Counted from the stretch's first letter, positions 54,710 through 63,820 are shown. The stretch is DNA of 64,000 bases from Pseudomonadota bacterium (GCA_023954855.1 JAGSGY010000007.1:45631-109630); one strand, 5' to 3'. Translations and numbers: made by a program. Notes: generated by a model from the letters alone, not told the origin.

Positions 54710-55240
54710 TCAGCGCGAGATCATGCGTCGGTGGGGTCCAATGCCTTGCACTTCGAAGGTCTCGCCAACCGCGGTCCACCCCTGCTTTTCGTAGAAGGGC
54801 AGCGCCGACATGCGGGCGTTGCACCACATCGGTTCACCGACCGCCTCTTGGATACCGGTGACGAGCTGCGCGCCGAGGCCTTTGCCCTGGTGCTCCGGCC
54901 CGACCGCCATGCCCCGGAGCTGTAAGGACGGCCCATCGCCATCGGGAAATGCGTTCTGCATGATCGTGGCCACGGCGACCACCGAGCCCGCCCACTCGAG
55001 CAAGAAGTGGCGTGCTTCATCGTCGCCGGGCCAGATGGCGTCTTCGAGGGGGCGACCTTCTCTCAGCACGCGGTGACGAAGTGGACGGATGGCCTCGGGG
55101 CCGGCCTCGCGAAACGCCGGCTTCGTCGCGATCAGGCCCATGGCGCGTAGCGGCGCCATGAACAGCGCCTCGACCATGGCTTCGAACAGGCCTCGCAACA
55201 CGGAACCGAAGAACTGCGCAACGAGGTCGGAGAGGGCCAT
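54710..55240 (-). CDS. GNAT-family N-acetyltransferase
   Basis: A 176-residue acetyltransferase. The acetyl-CoA-binding motif A is LRGMAVGPEHQGKGLGAQLV (about 107-126), and FYEKQGWTAVGETFEV near the C-terminus is the usual motif B. An extra N-terminal segment (about 1-40) is amphipathic to hydrophobic (FFGSVLRGLFEAMVEALFMA) and could attach the enzyme to a membrane, which is unusual for GNATs. It starts two bases after the MORN-repeat gene ends, so both are one unit. The substrate is unknown. Confidence 0.82.
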   Translation of the reverse strand: MALSDLVAQFFGSVLRGLFEAMVEALFMAPLRAMGLIATKPAFREAGPEAIRPLRHRVLREGRPLEDAIWPGDDEARHFLLEWAGSVVAVATIMQNAFPDGDGPSLQLRGMAVGPEHQGKGLGAQLVTGIQEAVGEPMWCNARMSALPFYEKQGWTAVGETFEVQGIGPHRRMISR

Positions 55241-55242
55241 GT

Positions 55243-55827
55243 CTACAGCTCGGTCTGCCTGAGCAGGCGGCCGTCGCGGTACAGGCGCTCGCGAACGGCA
55301 GTGCCATCCTGTGCGAACTCGCGCCAGACGTCATCCTCTTGGCCACGTCGATAGCGGCCCTCGAGGTAGCGCGTGCCTTCCTCGTCGTAGAAGGTCCACA
55401 GACCGTCGCGTGCGCCATCGCGCATCGGACCCTGGGCCCGGCGGGTGCCTCCGGGATGGAACTCCGCCCAGAGACCTTCCTGGATGCCGCCCGCCCACGA
55501 CTCTTTGCGCTTCAGTGAGCCGTCCCGGTACCAGACCGTCCACTCGCCGATCTGACGCTCGGTATGGTAGTTCCCGCGCGCGGCGATCTCGCCGGTCGGG
55601 TAGTAGCGAATGGCCGAGCCATGACGCTGGGGCGAGCCGACGCCGTCTTGGACGCAGAAAATCTCGGTGCCGACGGGTGGTGGAGCTCCCCCGTGACGAA
55701 GATCTTGAGCGCACTCAAGGTCTGCGTATTCCGGGTACGCGAGGTTCCCGTGTGCGTTGTCGAGCTTGCCGTCCTTGGGTCCGCATCCGGCGATGGGGAG
55801 CAGGAGTAGCGCTGCGAAGAGCCTCAT
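55243..55827 (-). CDS. MORN-repeat (YwqK-like) lipoprotein
   Basis: A 194-residue lipoprotein (LLLLPIAGC, Cys 15). The mature chain has about five MORN/YwqK-type repeats (about 70-190), each with a YxxGxxxxxGxY/W or WxxFxxxGxxR pattern (AIRYYPTGEIAARGNY, WTVWYRDGSLKRKE, LWTFYDEEGTRYLEGRY). Such proteins are often annotated as toxin-antitoxin YwqK antitoxins, but a structural or binding role at the envelope is as likely. ATG 55827 follows AGAGGT. Confidence 0.82.
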   Translation of the reverse strand: MRLFAALLLLPIAGCGPKDGKLDNAHGNLAYPEYADLECAQDLRHGGAPPPVGTEIFCVQDGVGSPQRHGSAIRYYPTGEIAARGNYHTERQIGEWTVWYRDGSLKRKESWAGGIQEGLWAEFHPGGTRRAQGPMRDGARDGLWTFYDEEGTRYLEGRYRRGQEDDVWREFAQDGTAVRERLYRDGRLLRQTEL

Positions 55828-55980
55828 TCATACCTCTTGGTCGGGGACTCTACCGCGGACAGCGTCTCTTCGCTTGGGTGGGGTGGATGTCAAAGGCTGT
55901 CCAAAGGGGCGAAAGGCTTGGTTTCGCGGTTGTCCTCGCAAGGCCCGCTGGGTACTCACGCGGGTCTGACTGGAGTGTCC

Positions 55981-57441
55981 ATGCCTGTGTTCGCCCGCGC
56001 TATGCGCGGATGTCTGATCTCGTTGCTGGCGCTCAGCGCGTCCGCGGCTGCGGAAGAGGGACCCAAGAGCGCCGATGAGCTCTTCGAAGCGGGGCTCGCA
56101 CCCGTCGAGTCTTCAGTCCTCTTCGAAACGCAGACCGTGATCCTGTCAGGCGGCACGGTGCTCACCGCGGCTGGCGATGTGCATCCGCAGGGTTTTGTGG
56201 TCCTCACCGACGGTAAGGTCAGTGATGTCGGTGCGGGGGCGCCTCTCGCGATCGACGGCGCGGTGCTGATCGACACCACCGGCAAGTTCGTCACCCCGGG
56301 TCTCATCGACACGCACTCTCACCTTGGCGTGTATCCGTCGCCTTGGGCCCGGGCGCACTCGGACGGCAACGAGGCGACGAAGCCGACCACTCCAGGTGTC
56401 TGGGCAGAGCACAGCTTCTGGCCCCAGGACCCAGGCCTTCAGCGCGCGGCGGCGGGTGGCGTGACCTCTCTCCAGATCCTTCCCGGCTCGGCGAACCTGA
56501 TCGGCGGACGTGGCGTGGTCTTGCAGGTGGTCCCCCACCGCGGCTCTCGCGCGATGCGCTTTCCGGGCGCACCCGAGACCGTGAAGATGGCCTGCGGCGA
56601 GAATCCCAAGCGGGTCTACGGTGAGAAGGGCGGTCCGTCGACGCGCATGGGCAACTTACGTGGGCAGCGCGGCGCCTTCCTCGATGCGGTCGCGTACAAA
56701 GCCACTTGGGACGAGTACGCCGAGAAGCTCGAGGCCTATCGCGAGGCGAAGGCACCTCCGGCCGAGGGTGTGAGGCGCAAGAAGAACGCGCCGGTTCCCG
56801 AGGAGCCGAAGCTTCCGAAGCGCGACCTCAACAAGGAGACCCTCGTCGGTGTGCTGAACGGAGACATCCTGCCGCAGATTCACTGCTACCGCGCCGACGA
56901 CATGCTCTCGATGCTGCAGCTCGCCGATGAGTTCGACTTCGACGTCCGAAGCTTCCACCACGCGGTCGAGGCCTACAAGATTCGCGACATTCTCGCCGAG
57001 CGGGAGGTCAGCGTCTCGACCTGGGCAGACTGGTGGGGCTTCAAGCTCGAGGCCTACGACGGCATTCAAGAGAACGCGGCTATGGTCCACGACGCGGGTG
57101 GCCGGGCCATCATCCACTCCGACAGCAGCATCGGCATTCAGCGCCTCAACCAAGAGGCATCCAAGGCGTACGCCGCCGGTCTTCGCATGGGCCTCGAGCT
57201 CACCGAGGACGACGCAATGCGGTGGATTACCCTCAATCCCGCATGGGCGCTCGGCATTGACGGCGAGGCCGGCTCTCTCGAGAAGGGCAAGCGGGCCGAC
57301 GTCGTGATCTGGGATGCGCATCCGCTCTCGGTCTACGCGAGCGCCGAGAAGGTGTTCGTGCAGGGAGCACTCGTCTGGGACGCCACAACGGACAACCCCA
57401 CCTGGTCGGACTTCCAGCTGGGTCAGGAGGTGCAGCCATGA
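55981..57441 (+). CDS. Secreted amidohydrolase (imidazolonepropionase-like)
   Basis: A 486-residue metal-dependent hydrolase with a signal peptide (about 1-24, LISLLALSASAAA). The metal-binding HxH is in FVTPGLIDTHSHLGVYP (about 98-114); other metal-ligand candidates are RSFHHAVEAYK and IIHSDSSIG (His/Asp). A Lys/Pro/Arg-rich insertion (about 255-285) is absent from simple family members. The C-terminal RADVVIWDAHPLSVYASAEK is the usual closing motif. It overlaps the next gene by four bases (ATGA), so the two are made together, presumably as periplasmic partners. Confidence 0.85.
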   Translation: MPVFARAMRGCLISLLALSASAAAEEGPKSADELFEAGLAPVESSVLFETQTVILSGGTVLTAAGDVHPQGFVVLTDGKVSDVGAGAPLAIDGAVLIDTTGKFVTPGLIDTHSHLGVYPSPWARAHSDGNEATKPTTPGVWAEHSFWPQDPGLQRAAAGGVTSLQILPGSANLIGGRGVVLQVVPHRGSRAMRFPGAPETVKMACGENPKRVYGEKGGPSTRMGNLRGQRGAFLDAVAYKATWDEYAEKLEAYREAKAPPAEGVRRKKNAPVPEEPKLPKRDLNKETLVGVLNGDILPQIHCYRADDMLSMLQLADEFDFDVRSFHHAVEAYKIRDILAEREVSVSTWADWWGFKLEAYDGIQENAAMVHDAGGRAIIHSDSSIGIQRLNQEASKAYAAGLRMGLELTEDDAMRWITLNPAWALGIDGEAGSLEKGKRADVVIWDAHPLSVYASAEKVFVQGALVWDATTDNPTWSDFQLGQEVQP

Positions 57442-58691
57442 GCCGCCTTTTCATCGCGCTCTCGCTCCTACTCACGCCTGCCGCAGCCTCTGCCGCGTGC
57501 ACGGTGCTCACCGGCGGCGCGACGGTCTACCTGCCTGAGGGCCCGAAGGAGGGCGTCGAGCTTCGCCTAGCGGACGGACGCATCACCGAGGTCGGCGCCA
57601 AGGTCGGTGCGACCGAAGGGGATGTGGAGTGCGCCGTCGTCGACGCGACGGGCATGACGATTACCGCCGGCTTGGTCGAGTCGTCCTCCAACATTGGCGT
57701 GGTCGAGGTCGGTGCCGAGAAGGCCACCGTGGACTCCACCGGTGACGGCGATGGCGTGCGTGCCGCACTGCGCGTCATCGACGCCTACAACCCGCGCTCG
57801 ACCTTGATCCCGATCCAGCGGGTCGAGGGCATCACCTCTGCGGTGGTCAAGCCCGAGGGCGGACGCATCGCAGGGCAGGGCGGCTGGGCCAACCTCGCGG
57901 GAGCGACGCAGTCCGAGGCGGTCGTGAAGCCGAACATTGGCGTCTGGGCGAGCTTCGGCGGTGCCTCGCGCGCACAAGGCTTGCTGCAGCTGCGCGAGCT
58001 GCTCGACGACGCGCGCTTCCTGCGGCGCAAGGGTTCGGCCTACGACAGCGGCAACTCCAGAGAGCTTGCCGCGAGCCGCCTCGACTTGATGGCGCTGTAC
58101 CCGGTCCTCGACGGTGAGCTGCCCCTCGTCGTCGGCGTGAATCGCGCTTCCGACATCGAGGCCTTGCTTCGCCTCGCAAAGGAGCAGGGCATTCTGCTTG
58201 TGCTCTCTGGTGGTGCCGAAGCGTGGATGGTCGCGGACCAGCTGGCCGAGGCGAACACACCGGTGATTCTCGACCCGCTCACCTTCGGTCCTGGCGGTTT
58301 CGACCAGATGCATGCGCGCGCCGACAACGCCAAGCTGCTCGACGAGGCGGGGGTCACTGTCGTGCTCTCCAGCTTCTCGTCGCACAACGCGCGGACGCTC
58401 AAGCAAGTGGCCGGCAATGCCGTTCGCGAGGGCATGGACCACACCGCGGCGATTGAAGCGATTACGCGAGGCCCGGCGCAAGCGTTCGGCCTCGACGACT
58501 ACGGCAAGATCGAGGCTGGGGCTGTGGCGAACGTCGTGGTCTGGAGTGGCGACCCGCTCGAGATCGGTACCGCCGTGGAGCAGGTCTTCATCAGCGGCCG
58601 CTCGATTCCGCTTCAGTCGCGCCAGACGGAGCTCCGCGATCGTTACCGCACCCTTCCGGGAACGCCGGTGCCGGCACTTCCGGTTGAGTGA
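57438..58691 (+). CDS. Amidohydrolase-like protein lacking the HxH motif
   Basis: A 417-residue exported homologue of the preceding gene (signal peptide to SAAASA at about 19). In place of GLIDTHSHLG it reads GLVESSSNIG (about 76-85), so both first-metal His are gone. Other positions also differ: LVLSGGAEAW stands where a metal His is expected. The closing motif AVANVVVWSGDPLEIGTAVE is intact, so the fold is kept. It is likely a non-catalytic partner or a differently acting enzyme. The start ATG 57438 overlaps the upstream stop. It ends 31 bp before the convergent gene. Confidence 0.8.
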   Translation: MSRLFIALSLLLTPAAASAACTVLTGGATVYLPEGPKEGVELRLADGRITEVGAKVGATEGDVECAVVDATGMTITAGLVESSSNIGVVEVGAEKATVDSTGDGDGVRAALRVIDAYNPRSTLIPIQRVEGITSAVVKPEGGRIAGQGGWANLAGATQSEAVVKPNIGVWASFGGASRAQGLLQLRELLDDARFLRRKGSAYDSGNSRELAASRLDLMALYPVLDGELPLVVGVNRASDIEALLRLAKEQGILLVLSGGAEAWMVADQLAEANTPVILDPLTFGPGGFDQMHARADNAKLLDEAGVTVVLSSFSSHNARTLKQVAGNAVREGMDHTAAIEAITRGPAQAFGLDDYGKIEAGAVANVVVWSGDPLEIGTAVEQVFISGRSIPLQSRQTELRDRYRTLPGTPVPALPVE

Positions 58692-58722
58692 GCAGGGTCC
58701 TCCGCGCGCTGCGGGGGACTCG

Positions 58723-60042
58723 CTACCAGCGAGCCGAGAGGCGAAGGCCGTTCGGCCCGCCGTTGGTGTTGATGAAGGCGGTCACGCCGACACCAATGGC
58801 TCCCGCCGCGAGCACGCCTGACCCGATGGCCATCGTGTTGATGAAGGTACGGCGTCCGCCGAGCTGCTTCTCGCTCTCGAGCGTGCCGTCTTCGGCGGCC
58901 TTGCGAACGCCAGCATGGCTGGTGGTCGAGAGAAGGTAGGCGGTGCCTGCGAGAATGGCTGCGCCGCCGCTCGCGCCGAGAAGCACGATGTTTGGTCCAG
59001 ACTTCTCGGGCTTGCCGGCACCGTGGCCGACTTCTTCCGGCTCGGGCTCGGGCTCTTCGACCGGATCTGGCGGATCGAAGAAGCCAGAGGCGCCCTCGAC
59101 AAGCTCAGGCTTGGTGACTTCGGGCGTCTCGGTGTCGCCGGTGCCTTCGGCGGTCTCCGGATCCTCGGTGGTCTCTGTGTCACCCGTGCCTTCGGTGGTC
59201 TCAGGCTCTTCCGTAGGCTCCGGCTTGGTGACCTCGGGCGTCTCGGTGTCGCCGGTTCCCTCCGCGGTCTCGGGCTCGGGCTCGGGCTTGGTGACCTCGG
59301 GCTCGGGCTCGGGCTTGGTGACCTCGGGCTCGGGCTCGGGCTTGGTGACCTCGGGCTCCGGCTCGGGGGCCTCGGCGACTGCGGGGCCCTCGGGGAGCGC
59401 CTCGGGAACAAACCACTTGGGGCTGGTGGCCGAGCTGGCCTCGTCTGCGATGACGTCGGGTCGGAAGGCGGCGCCATCCTGCCAGTACGCGTCGATGACA
59501 TTGCCCTTCTTGTCGGCGATCTGAACAAAGCCGGGGACCTCGGCCATGTACTCGGGCTTCTCAAGGAAGTGGCCGTTCATGAACACGCCGCCCTTCTTCG
59601 GGTGCGCCACGCCGGCTCCGCCGGATCCAACGGTGGGGTCGTCGGCCCACTCCCAGATTTCGTCGTAGGCGGGAATGCGCTCGAGGCCGCTCGGCCATGG
59701 GTCGCCGGGCGATGCGTGCTTCTGCGCGAAGCCCCAGCGGAGGGCCTTGTCTTCATCTTGCGCGAAGAAGGCGATCAGCGAGCGAATGCGTGCGATCTGC
59801 GCAATCGTCGACGGCTTCACAACCGTCTCGAGGCAACCCATCCGCTTCTGGATGTCGTCGAGGTTGTACCCGGCTTCATCAAACTGGAAGTCTGCGACCT
59901 TCTGCTGAACCGCGGCCACGAACTCGTCGAGGTCGGCTTGGGCCATCGGCTGGCAGACTTCTTCTTGCGCGGCAGCCGTGGCGGGCAAGGTGAGGGCGGA
60001 GAGAGCGAGCGCCAGTGGAAAGGCGAATTTGCGAAGCGTCAT
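58723..60042 (-). CDS. Exported protein with Pro/Glu/Thr repeat region and C-terminal membrane helices
   Basis: A 439-residue protein. A signal peptide (about 1-25, ending ATAAA-QEE) is followed by a globular N-terminal domain (about 28-215). Then comes a Pro-Glu-Val-Thr-Lys-rich low-complexity region (about 215-340) with perfect 9-residue repeats PEPEPEVTK and longer [15 protein letters not shown] units. Two hydrophobic helices follow near the C-terminus (about 355-372 and 398-420). ATG 60042 is used because the next in-frame start upstream (60099) lacks a clean ribosome site. The repeats could span the cell wall or periplasm. Function unknown. Confidence 0.75.
   Translation of the reverse strand: MTLRKFAFPLALALSALTLPATAAAQEEVCQPMAQADLDEFVAAVQQKVADFQFDEAGYNLDDIQKRMGCLETVVKPSTIAQIARIRSLIAFFAQDEDKALRWGFAQKHASPGDPWPSGLERIPAYDEIWEWADDPTVGSGGAGVAHPKKGGVFMNGHFLEKPEYMAEVPGFVQIADKKGNVIDAYWQDGAAFRPDVIADEASSATSPKWFVPEALPEGPAVAEAPEPEPEVTKPEPEPEVTKPEPEPEVTKPEPEPETAEGTGDTETPEVTKPEPTEEPETTEGTGDTETTEDPETAEGTGDTETPEVTKPELVEGASGFFDPPDPVEEPEPEPEEVGHGAGKPEKSGPNIVLLGASGGAAILAGTAYLLSTTSHAGVRKAAEDGTLESEKQLGGRRTFINTMAIGSGVLAAGAIGVGVTAFINTNGGPNGLRLSARW
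59271..59351 (-). repeat. Three perfect 27-bp tandem repeats
   Basis: The 27-bp unit is repeated exactly three times with a partial fourth copy after 59351, encoding (PEPEPEVTK)3 in the gene at 58723-60042. Perfect identity including third bases points to recent slippage or expansion. Confidence 0.85.
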
Positions 60043-60215
60043 CGGGTCCTCGGATCGAACAGACAGTAGCAGATGCACGGCGCCCACGCATCGCCGCATA
60101 GGGGTAGACCCGCGTGTGGCCGGAGCGGTTCCTTCGGCCTGGCTAGAGTGTCCGGATGCATGCCCTCGCGACTTCCAAGCTATGCTGCGGACTGTCGCGA
60201 ACCTTGGAGGATCCC

Positions 60216-61580
60216 GTGTGGCGCACCCTGTCGATTTTGGCCCTGTGGAGCTGCGCGGGCACTGGTGAACTCGAAGAACCCACCTCGGAGCGCGCTTGGA
60301 ATGGCGGACTCGAGGACCTCGAGGTGCTCGGCGAGGTGCGTGGTTTCCGCTTCGCTCGCTCGATCATCCACCTGCACTCGCCGTGGTCGCACGACGCTTG
60401 CGATGGTGAGCCTCTGCCCGACGGTTCGCCCGACCTCGACTGTCTCGAGGACCTCCGGTACGCGCTGTGTACGAACCGCATCGAGGCAGCCTTTCTGACC
60501 GACCACCCGACCCATGCGGCGTTTCAGCCCTACGAGGATCTGTTTCACGCCCAGCCCGGCGACACCTTCTTGCCGAGCGCCTCCGCCCCCATCGCCAACG
60601 CTTTTGACTGCGACAACGGCCACCGAGTGCACTGGATGCCGGGCATCGAGGATGAGCTCATGCCGATCGGGCTCGACGCGCATGTGCCCGGCGACGCCGC
60701 CCAGCGCGATCAGACCTACAACGATGGCAGCGCGACGGGTCTTCAGGCCGCCGTGGATGCTGGCGGAGCGGTACTCATCAACCACACCGAGGGACGCGAG
60801 TCGGCGGACCTCCTGGCGCTTCAAGACGCCGGCCTCACCGGTGTCGAGATCTTCAACCTGCACGCGATGTTCGCGCCGGACATTCGGCAAGACGACCTCG
60901 GGCTCGAGGCGCTCGGCTGGGTCGAAGCCACGCGTCCGTTCATTCATCCCGATGAGACCGGTGAGCCCGACCTGATGTTCATCGGGTTGCTTATGGAGCA
61001 GGCCCCGTCCATTGAGCACTGGGACACCCTGCTCGCTCGCGGCCCCATGACGGGGGTGGGCGGCACCGATGCACATCGCAATGCGATTCCTCTTGAGACT
61101 CGGGATGGAGAGCGCTTCGACTCTTACCGACGTTCTCTGAGATGGTTCTCGAATCACCTCCTCGTCGAAGGCGAAGGACCCGAGATCTACGAAGAGGCTG
61201 TGCGTGCAGGTCGCGTGCATCTCGTGTTCGAGGCGCTTGGATTGCCGGTCGGAGTAGAGCTGTCACTTGAGGCTGGTGGCGAGACCTACGAGATCGGCTC
61301 GGATGCACCGGAGGGGGGGACGCTGACGGTGGGCTGTCCAAGTCTGTCCGCGGACTCACCCCAGGGACCCCGAGCGCCCGAGATCACGGTGAATGTCTAC
61401 AAGGATGGCGAGCTGTTCCACGAGGGATGCGGTGAGGTCGCCACCGATGGAGATGGGGTCTACCGTGCGCGGGTCGACGTGACGCCATTCCACCTCGAGC
61501 CCTTCTTGGGCGCCACGCCAGAGGTGTACTTCGAGCCCTACCCTTGGGCCTACACCAATGCGATCCGGGTCGGCCTCTAA
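60216..61580 (+). CDS. PHP-domain phosphoesterase-like lipoprotein
   Basis: A 454-residue predicted lipoprotein (signal MWRTLSILALWSC, Cys 13) with a PHP metal-dependent domain. Motif I is IIHLHSPWSHD (His 52, 54, 59), motif II FLTDHPTH (about 93-100), motif III VLINHTEGRES (about 186-196), and motif IV GGTDAHRN (about 282-289). This fits a CehA/McbA-type exported PHP phosphoesterase. A beta domain fills the last 100 residues. GTG 60216 is chosen because GGAGGATCCC precedes it exactly. Possible substrates are phosphate esters in the periplasm. Confidence 0.82.
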   Translation: MWRTLSILALWSCAGTGELEEPTSERAWNGGLEDLEVLGEVRGFRFARSIIHLHSPWSHDACDGEPLPDGSPDLDCLEDLRYALCTNRIEAAFLTDHPTHAAFQPYEDLFHAQPGDTFLPSASAPIANAFDCDNGHRVHWMPGIEDELMPIGLDAHVPGDAAQRDQTYNDGSATGLQAAVDAGGAVLINHTEGRESADLLALQDAGLTGVEIFNLHAMFAPDIRQDDLGLEALGWVEATRPFIHPDETGEPDLMFIGLLMEQAPSIEHWDTLLARGPMTGVGGTDAHRNAIPLETRDGERFDSYRRSLRWFSNHLLVEGEGPEIYEEAVRAGRVHLVFEALGLPVGVELSLEAGGETYEIGSDAPEGGTLTVGCPSLSADSPQGPRAPEITVNVYKDGELFHEGCGEVATDGDGVYRARVDVTPFHLEPFLGATPEVYFEPYPWAYTNAIRVGL

Positions 61581-61643
61581 CGCGTAGACGCGCTTGTCTC
61601 GCGGGTCTGGTGGCCGCCGTGAACAGGCTTTTTGGCCGATTTC

Positions 61644-61671
61644 TTGAAATTTCTGACGGACCTGTCATATT
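61644..61671 (+). promoter_or_regulatory. Promoter-like sequence ahead of the fatty-acid-hydroxylase-like gene
   Basis: TTGAAA (61644-61649) is followed after 16 bp by CATATT (61666-61671) in an AT-rich patch. The predicted start point falls very close to the GGAG at 61675, so either the mRNA is nearly leaderless or the true promoter lies elsewhere. Confidence 0.3.
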
Positions 61672-61686
61672 GATGGAGAACAACAA

Positions 61687-61704
61687 ATGACGGGGTCGTC
61701 ATGA
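61687..61704 (+). other. Five-codon leader mini-ORF overlapping the next start
   Basis: ATG ACG GGG TCG TCA TGA has an ideal GGAG site (61675-61678, 8-nt spacing). Its stop overlaps the ATG of the hydroxylase-like gene (ATGA, 61701-61704). The main gene has no convincing site of its own, so its translation may depend on ribosomes terminating here. Confidence 0.4.
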
Positions 61705-62234
61705 TTGGAATTCCGATTGGGCTCATCTACCACAACGCCATGGAGTGGATGATTCACAAGCATGTCCTTCACGGGCGCGGCAAGAAGCGCGAGTCGTTCT
61801 GGTCATTCCACTTCCACGAGCATCACCAGGCCTGTCGCCGCAACGACAACCACGACGACGACTACCTGCATGGCTTCATGCAGTGGGACCCGCGCGGAAA
61901 GGAGGTCGCTGCGCTGATGGGGGCGGCCGCGATTCATGCGCCCCTGTTTCCCGTGGCGCCCTTCTTCGTCGCGACCTGTTGGTACAGCCAGTACAAGTAC
62001 TACCGCGACCACAAGCGCTCCCACGTGGACATCGAGTGGGGGCGCGAGCACATGCCGTGGCACTACGATCACCACATGGGTGTGAACCAGGATTCGAACT
62101 GGTGTGTGACCCATCCCTGGTTCGACGACCTGATGGGCACCCGTGAGCCGTACATCGGCACCGAGCGCGAGCAGCAGGACCTCGAGAAGAAAGCGGCCCG
62201 CGAGCGGCGCAAGGCTCAGCAGACGGCGGCCTAG
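61701..62234 (+). CDS. Fatty acid hydroxylase/sterol-desaturase-like di-iron membrane protein
   Basis: A 177-residue protein with the histidine boxes of the membrane di-iron hydroxylase family: HKHVLHG (19-25), HFHEHH (37-42), HKRSHVD (104-110), HYDHHMG (121-127) and a late His in VTHPWFDD. A hydrophobic segment at about 70-95 separates the boxes. The family hydroxylates or desaturates fatty acids, sterols or carotenoids. The protein is short for the family (commonly 200-300), perhaps with a reduced membrane region. A charged, Lys/Arg-rich tail follows. It is 42 bp from a methyltransferase gene. Confidence 0.82.
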   Translation: MIGIPIGLIYHNAMEWMIHKHVLHGRGKKRESFWSFHFHEHHQACRRNDNHDDDYLHGFMQWDPRGKEVAALMGAAAIHAPLFPVAPFFVATCWYSQYKYYRDHKRSHVDIEWGREHMPWHYDHHMGVNQDSNWCVTHPWFDDLMGTREPYIGTEREQQDLEKKAARERRKAQQTAA

Positions 62235-62276
62235 GCGTCGCACGCTGGCGGGCTATTCGGGTCTTGGGAGGCACCG

Positions 62277-63044
62277 ATGGCGCGCTGGCACCTGTTTGAG
62301 ATCGAGGACCAGCCGTGGTGTCCTTCCGTGCTGCGCGACGCGGGTACGGCCTACATCACCAAGTTCGTCGAGCTGGGTGGCCTGTTCGAGGGCGTCATGC
62401 CCAAGCTTGCGCCGCTCTTCGAGAATGCCGAGAGCGGTGTGGACCTCTGCAGCGGCTCCGGTGGTCCTGCCCGGCTGCTTGTCGCGGCGATGCATGCCCG
62501 CGGCAGGTCGGTGCGCATGTACTGTACGGACTTGTACCCAAATCTTCCGGGACTGCGCCATGAAGCCTCTCGTAGCGGGGGCCTGACCATCGTGGAGACG
62601 CCGGTGGATGCCACTGCGGTTCCGGCTGATCTGGTGGGACCGCGGACCCTGTTCAACGCCTTCCATCACTTTCGCCCGCCCGTCGCTCGAGGCATTCTCG
62701 AAGATGCCGTGCGCGCCGGGCAGCCGATTGCCGTGGTGGAGTTCGTCGGTCGGCAGCTGCATGCCATTCCGGGGATGCTCGGTGTGCCGTTTGCGGTGCT
62801 TGCGATGGTTCCGTTTCTGCGGCCGTTTCGCTGGAGTTGGGTTCCGCTGACCTATCTGTTTCCGCTCATCCCGCTCTTCGTACAGTGGGACGGGGTGGTG
62901 TCCTGCCTGCGCGTCTACTCGCCAGATGAACTGCGCGAGCTTGTCGTGGGTCTCGACGAGTTCGAGTGGGACATCGGCACTTTTCCGCTCCCGTTTCCGG
63001 GCTACGGCACCTACTTGGTCGGTACTCCGAAGGACGTCGGCTAG
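62277..63044 (+). CDS. Methyltransferase-like protein with hydrophobic C-terminal hairpin
   Basis: A 255-residue class I methyltransferase-like protein: GVDLCSGSGGPARLL (about 54-68) is the SAM-binding motif, and LFNAFHHFRPPVARGIL (about 125-141) is the post-motif region. Two hydrophobic stretches (about 163-180 and 189-203) may insert into the membrane, placing the active site near lipids. The C-terminus contains WDGVVSCLRVYSPDEL. ATG 62277 follows GGAGGCACC. Likely partner of the upstream hydroxylase-like protein in lipid modification. The stop shares CTAG with the next gene. Confidence 0.75.
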   Translation: MARWHLFEIEDQPWCPSVLRDAGTAYITKFVELGGLFEGVMPKLAPLFENAESGVDLCSGSGGPARLLVAAMHARGRSVRMYCTDLYPNLPGLRHEASRSGGLTIVETPVDATAVPADLVGPRTLFNAFHHFRPPVARGILEDAVRAGQPIAVVEFVGRQLHAIPGMLGVPFAVLAMVPFLRPFRWSWVPLTYLFPLIPLFVQWDGVVSCLRVYSPDELRELVVGLDEFEWDIGTFPLPFPGYGTYLVGTPKDVG

Positions 63045-63685
63045 TCGGGGACGACAGCCTCGGCGTCGCCAGCGGCCTCGCCAGCTTCTGCCTCTGCGGC
63101 CGCTTCGGCCTCAGCTGCTGCCTCGGCTTCAGCTGCGGCTTCGGCCGCTGCAGTCTCGGAGGCGCCCTTGAGATTCTTCAGGCCTTGCTGAAAGTCCGGG
63201 CCCAGCATCTCGTCCATGTTCATGAACATGCCCGCGAGCTTCGCCATCAGATCCTGGTCGCTGTCGAAGGCCCAGGTGACCTTCGTGGTGCCATCGGTCT
63301 CGACCATCGTGAGGGTCGCGACCGCGTGCGACTCGAAGGGCTCGATGAAGTTCAGGTCCTGGACCACCTTCGAGTCCTCGACCGAATCAGTGATGCTCAT
63401 CTTGCCTTTGCCGACGTTTTCATCGCCTTCCCAGGCCGTCCACGCGCCCACGCCCGATGTCGTCTCAGACATCGTGGTTTTCTGGTCGGGGTCCTTCGCC
63501 CGCCACGGGTCCCATGCGCCCCAGTTGGCGTAGTCGTTCGCGAACGGGAACACCGTCGCCGCCGGGGCCTCGATGATGATGGAGCGCTCGATGTGCAGGA
63601 CATCGGGCTCCATGGATGCCTTTCCGAGAATCGCGCCGACTGACAGGGTGGCAACGCCGAGCAGAGCGAGAATGACGTTCTTCAT
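63041..63685 (-). CDS. SRPBCC (polyketide cyclase-like) protein with Ala/Glu tail
   Basis: A 214-residue protein. An N-terminal hydrophobic segment (about 1-22) acts as signal or anchor. An SRPBCC domain follows (about 28-170), recognisable by IERSIIIEAPAATVFPFAND, ANWGAWDPW and the closing GMFMNMDEMLGPDFQQGLKN helix. The last 40 residues are a repetitive Ala/Glu tail (AEAAAEAEAAAEAEA), probably disordered or helical. Such proteins bind hydrophobic ligands. ATG 63685 follows GGAGGTTCG. Confidence 0.8.
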   Translation of the reverse strand: MKNVILALLGVATLSVGAILGKASMEPDVLHIERSIIIEAPAATVFPFANDYANWGAWDPWRAKDPDQKTTMSETTSGVGAWTAWEGDENVGKGKMSITDSVEDSKVVQDLNFIEPFESHAVATLTMVETDGTTKVTWAFDSDQDLMAKLAGMFMNMDEMLGPDFQQGLKNLKGASETAAAEAAAEAEAAAEAEAAAEAEAGEAAGDAEAVVPD

Positions 63686-63820
63686 CGAACCTCCGCCGGG
63701 AGCCTACATCACGCGGTCGCTCGCGGGTATGGGCGGTTAAATGGACCTTACCTTCCGAAGCAACGGAGCGATTCCGCGCACGCCTTTTCACCGGCCGCCG
63801 CGTGAGTTAACCGGGCCGGA

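Noticed and set aside
58915..60069. 384-codon plus-strand frame with Gly-Leu repeats
   Set aside because: It mirrors the Pro-Glu-Val-Thr-Lys repeats of the opposite-strand gene; the minus-strand reading has a signal peptide and proper start.
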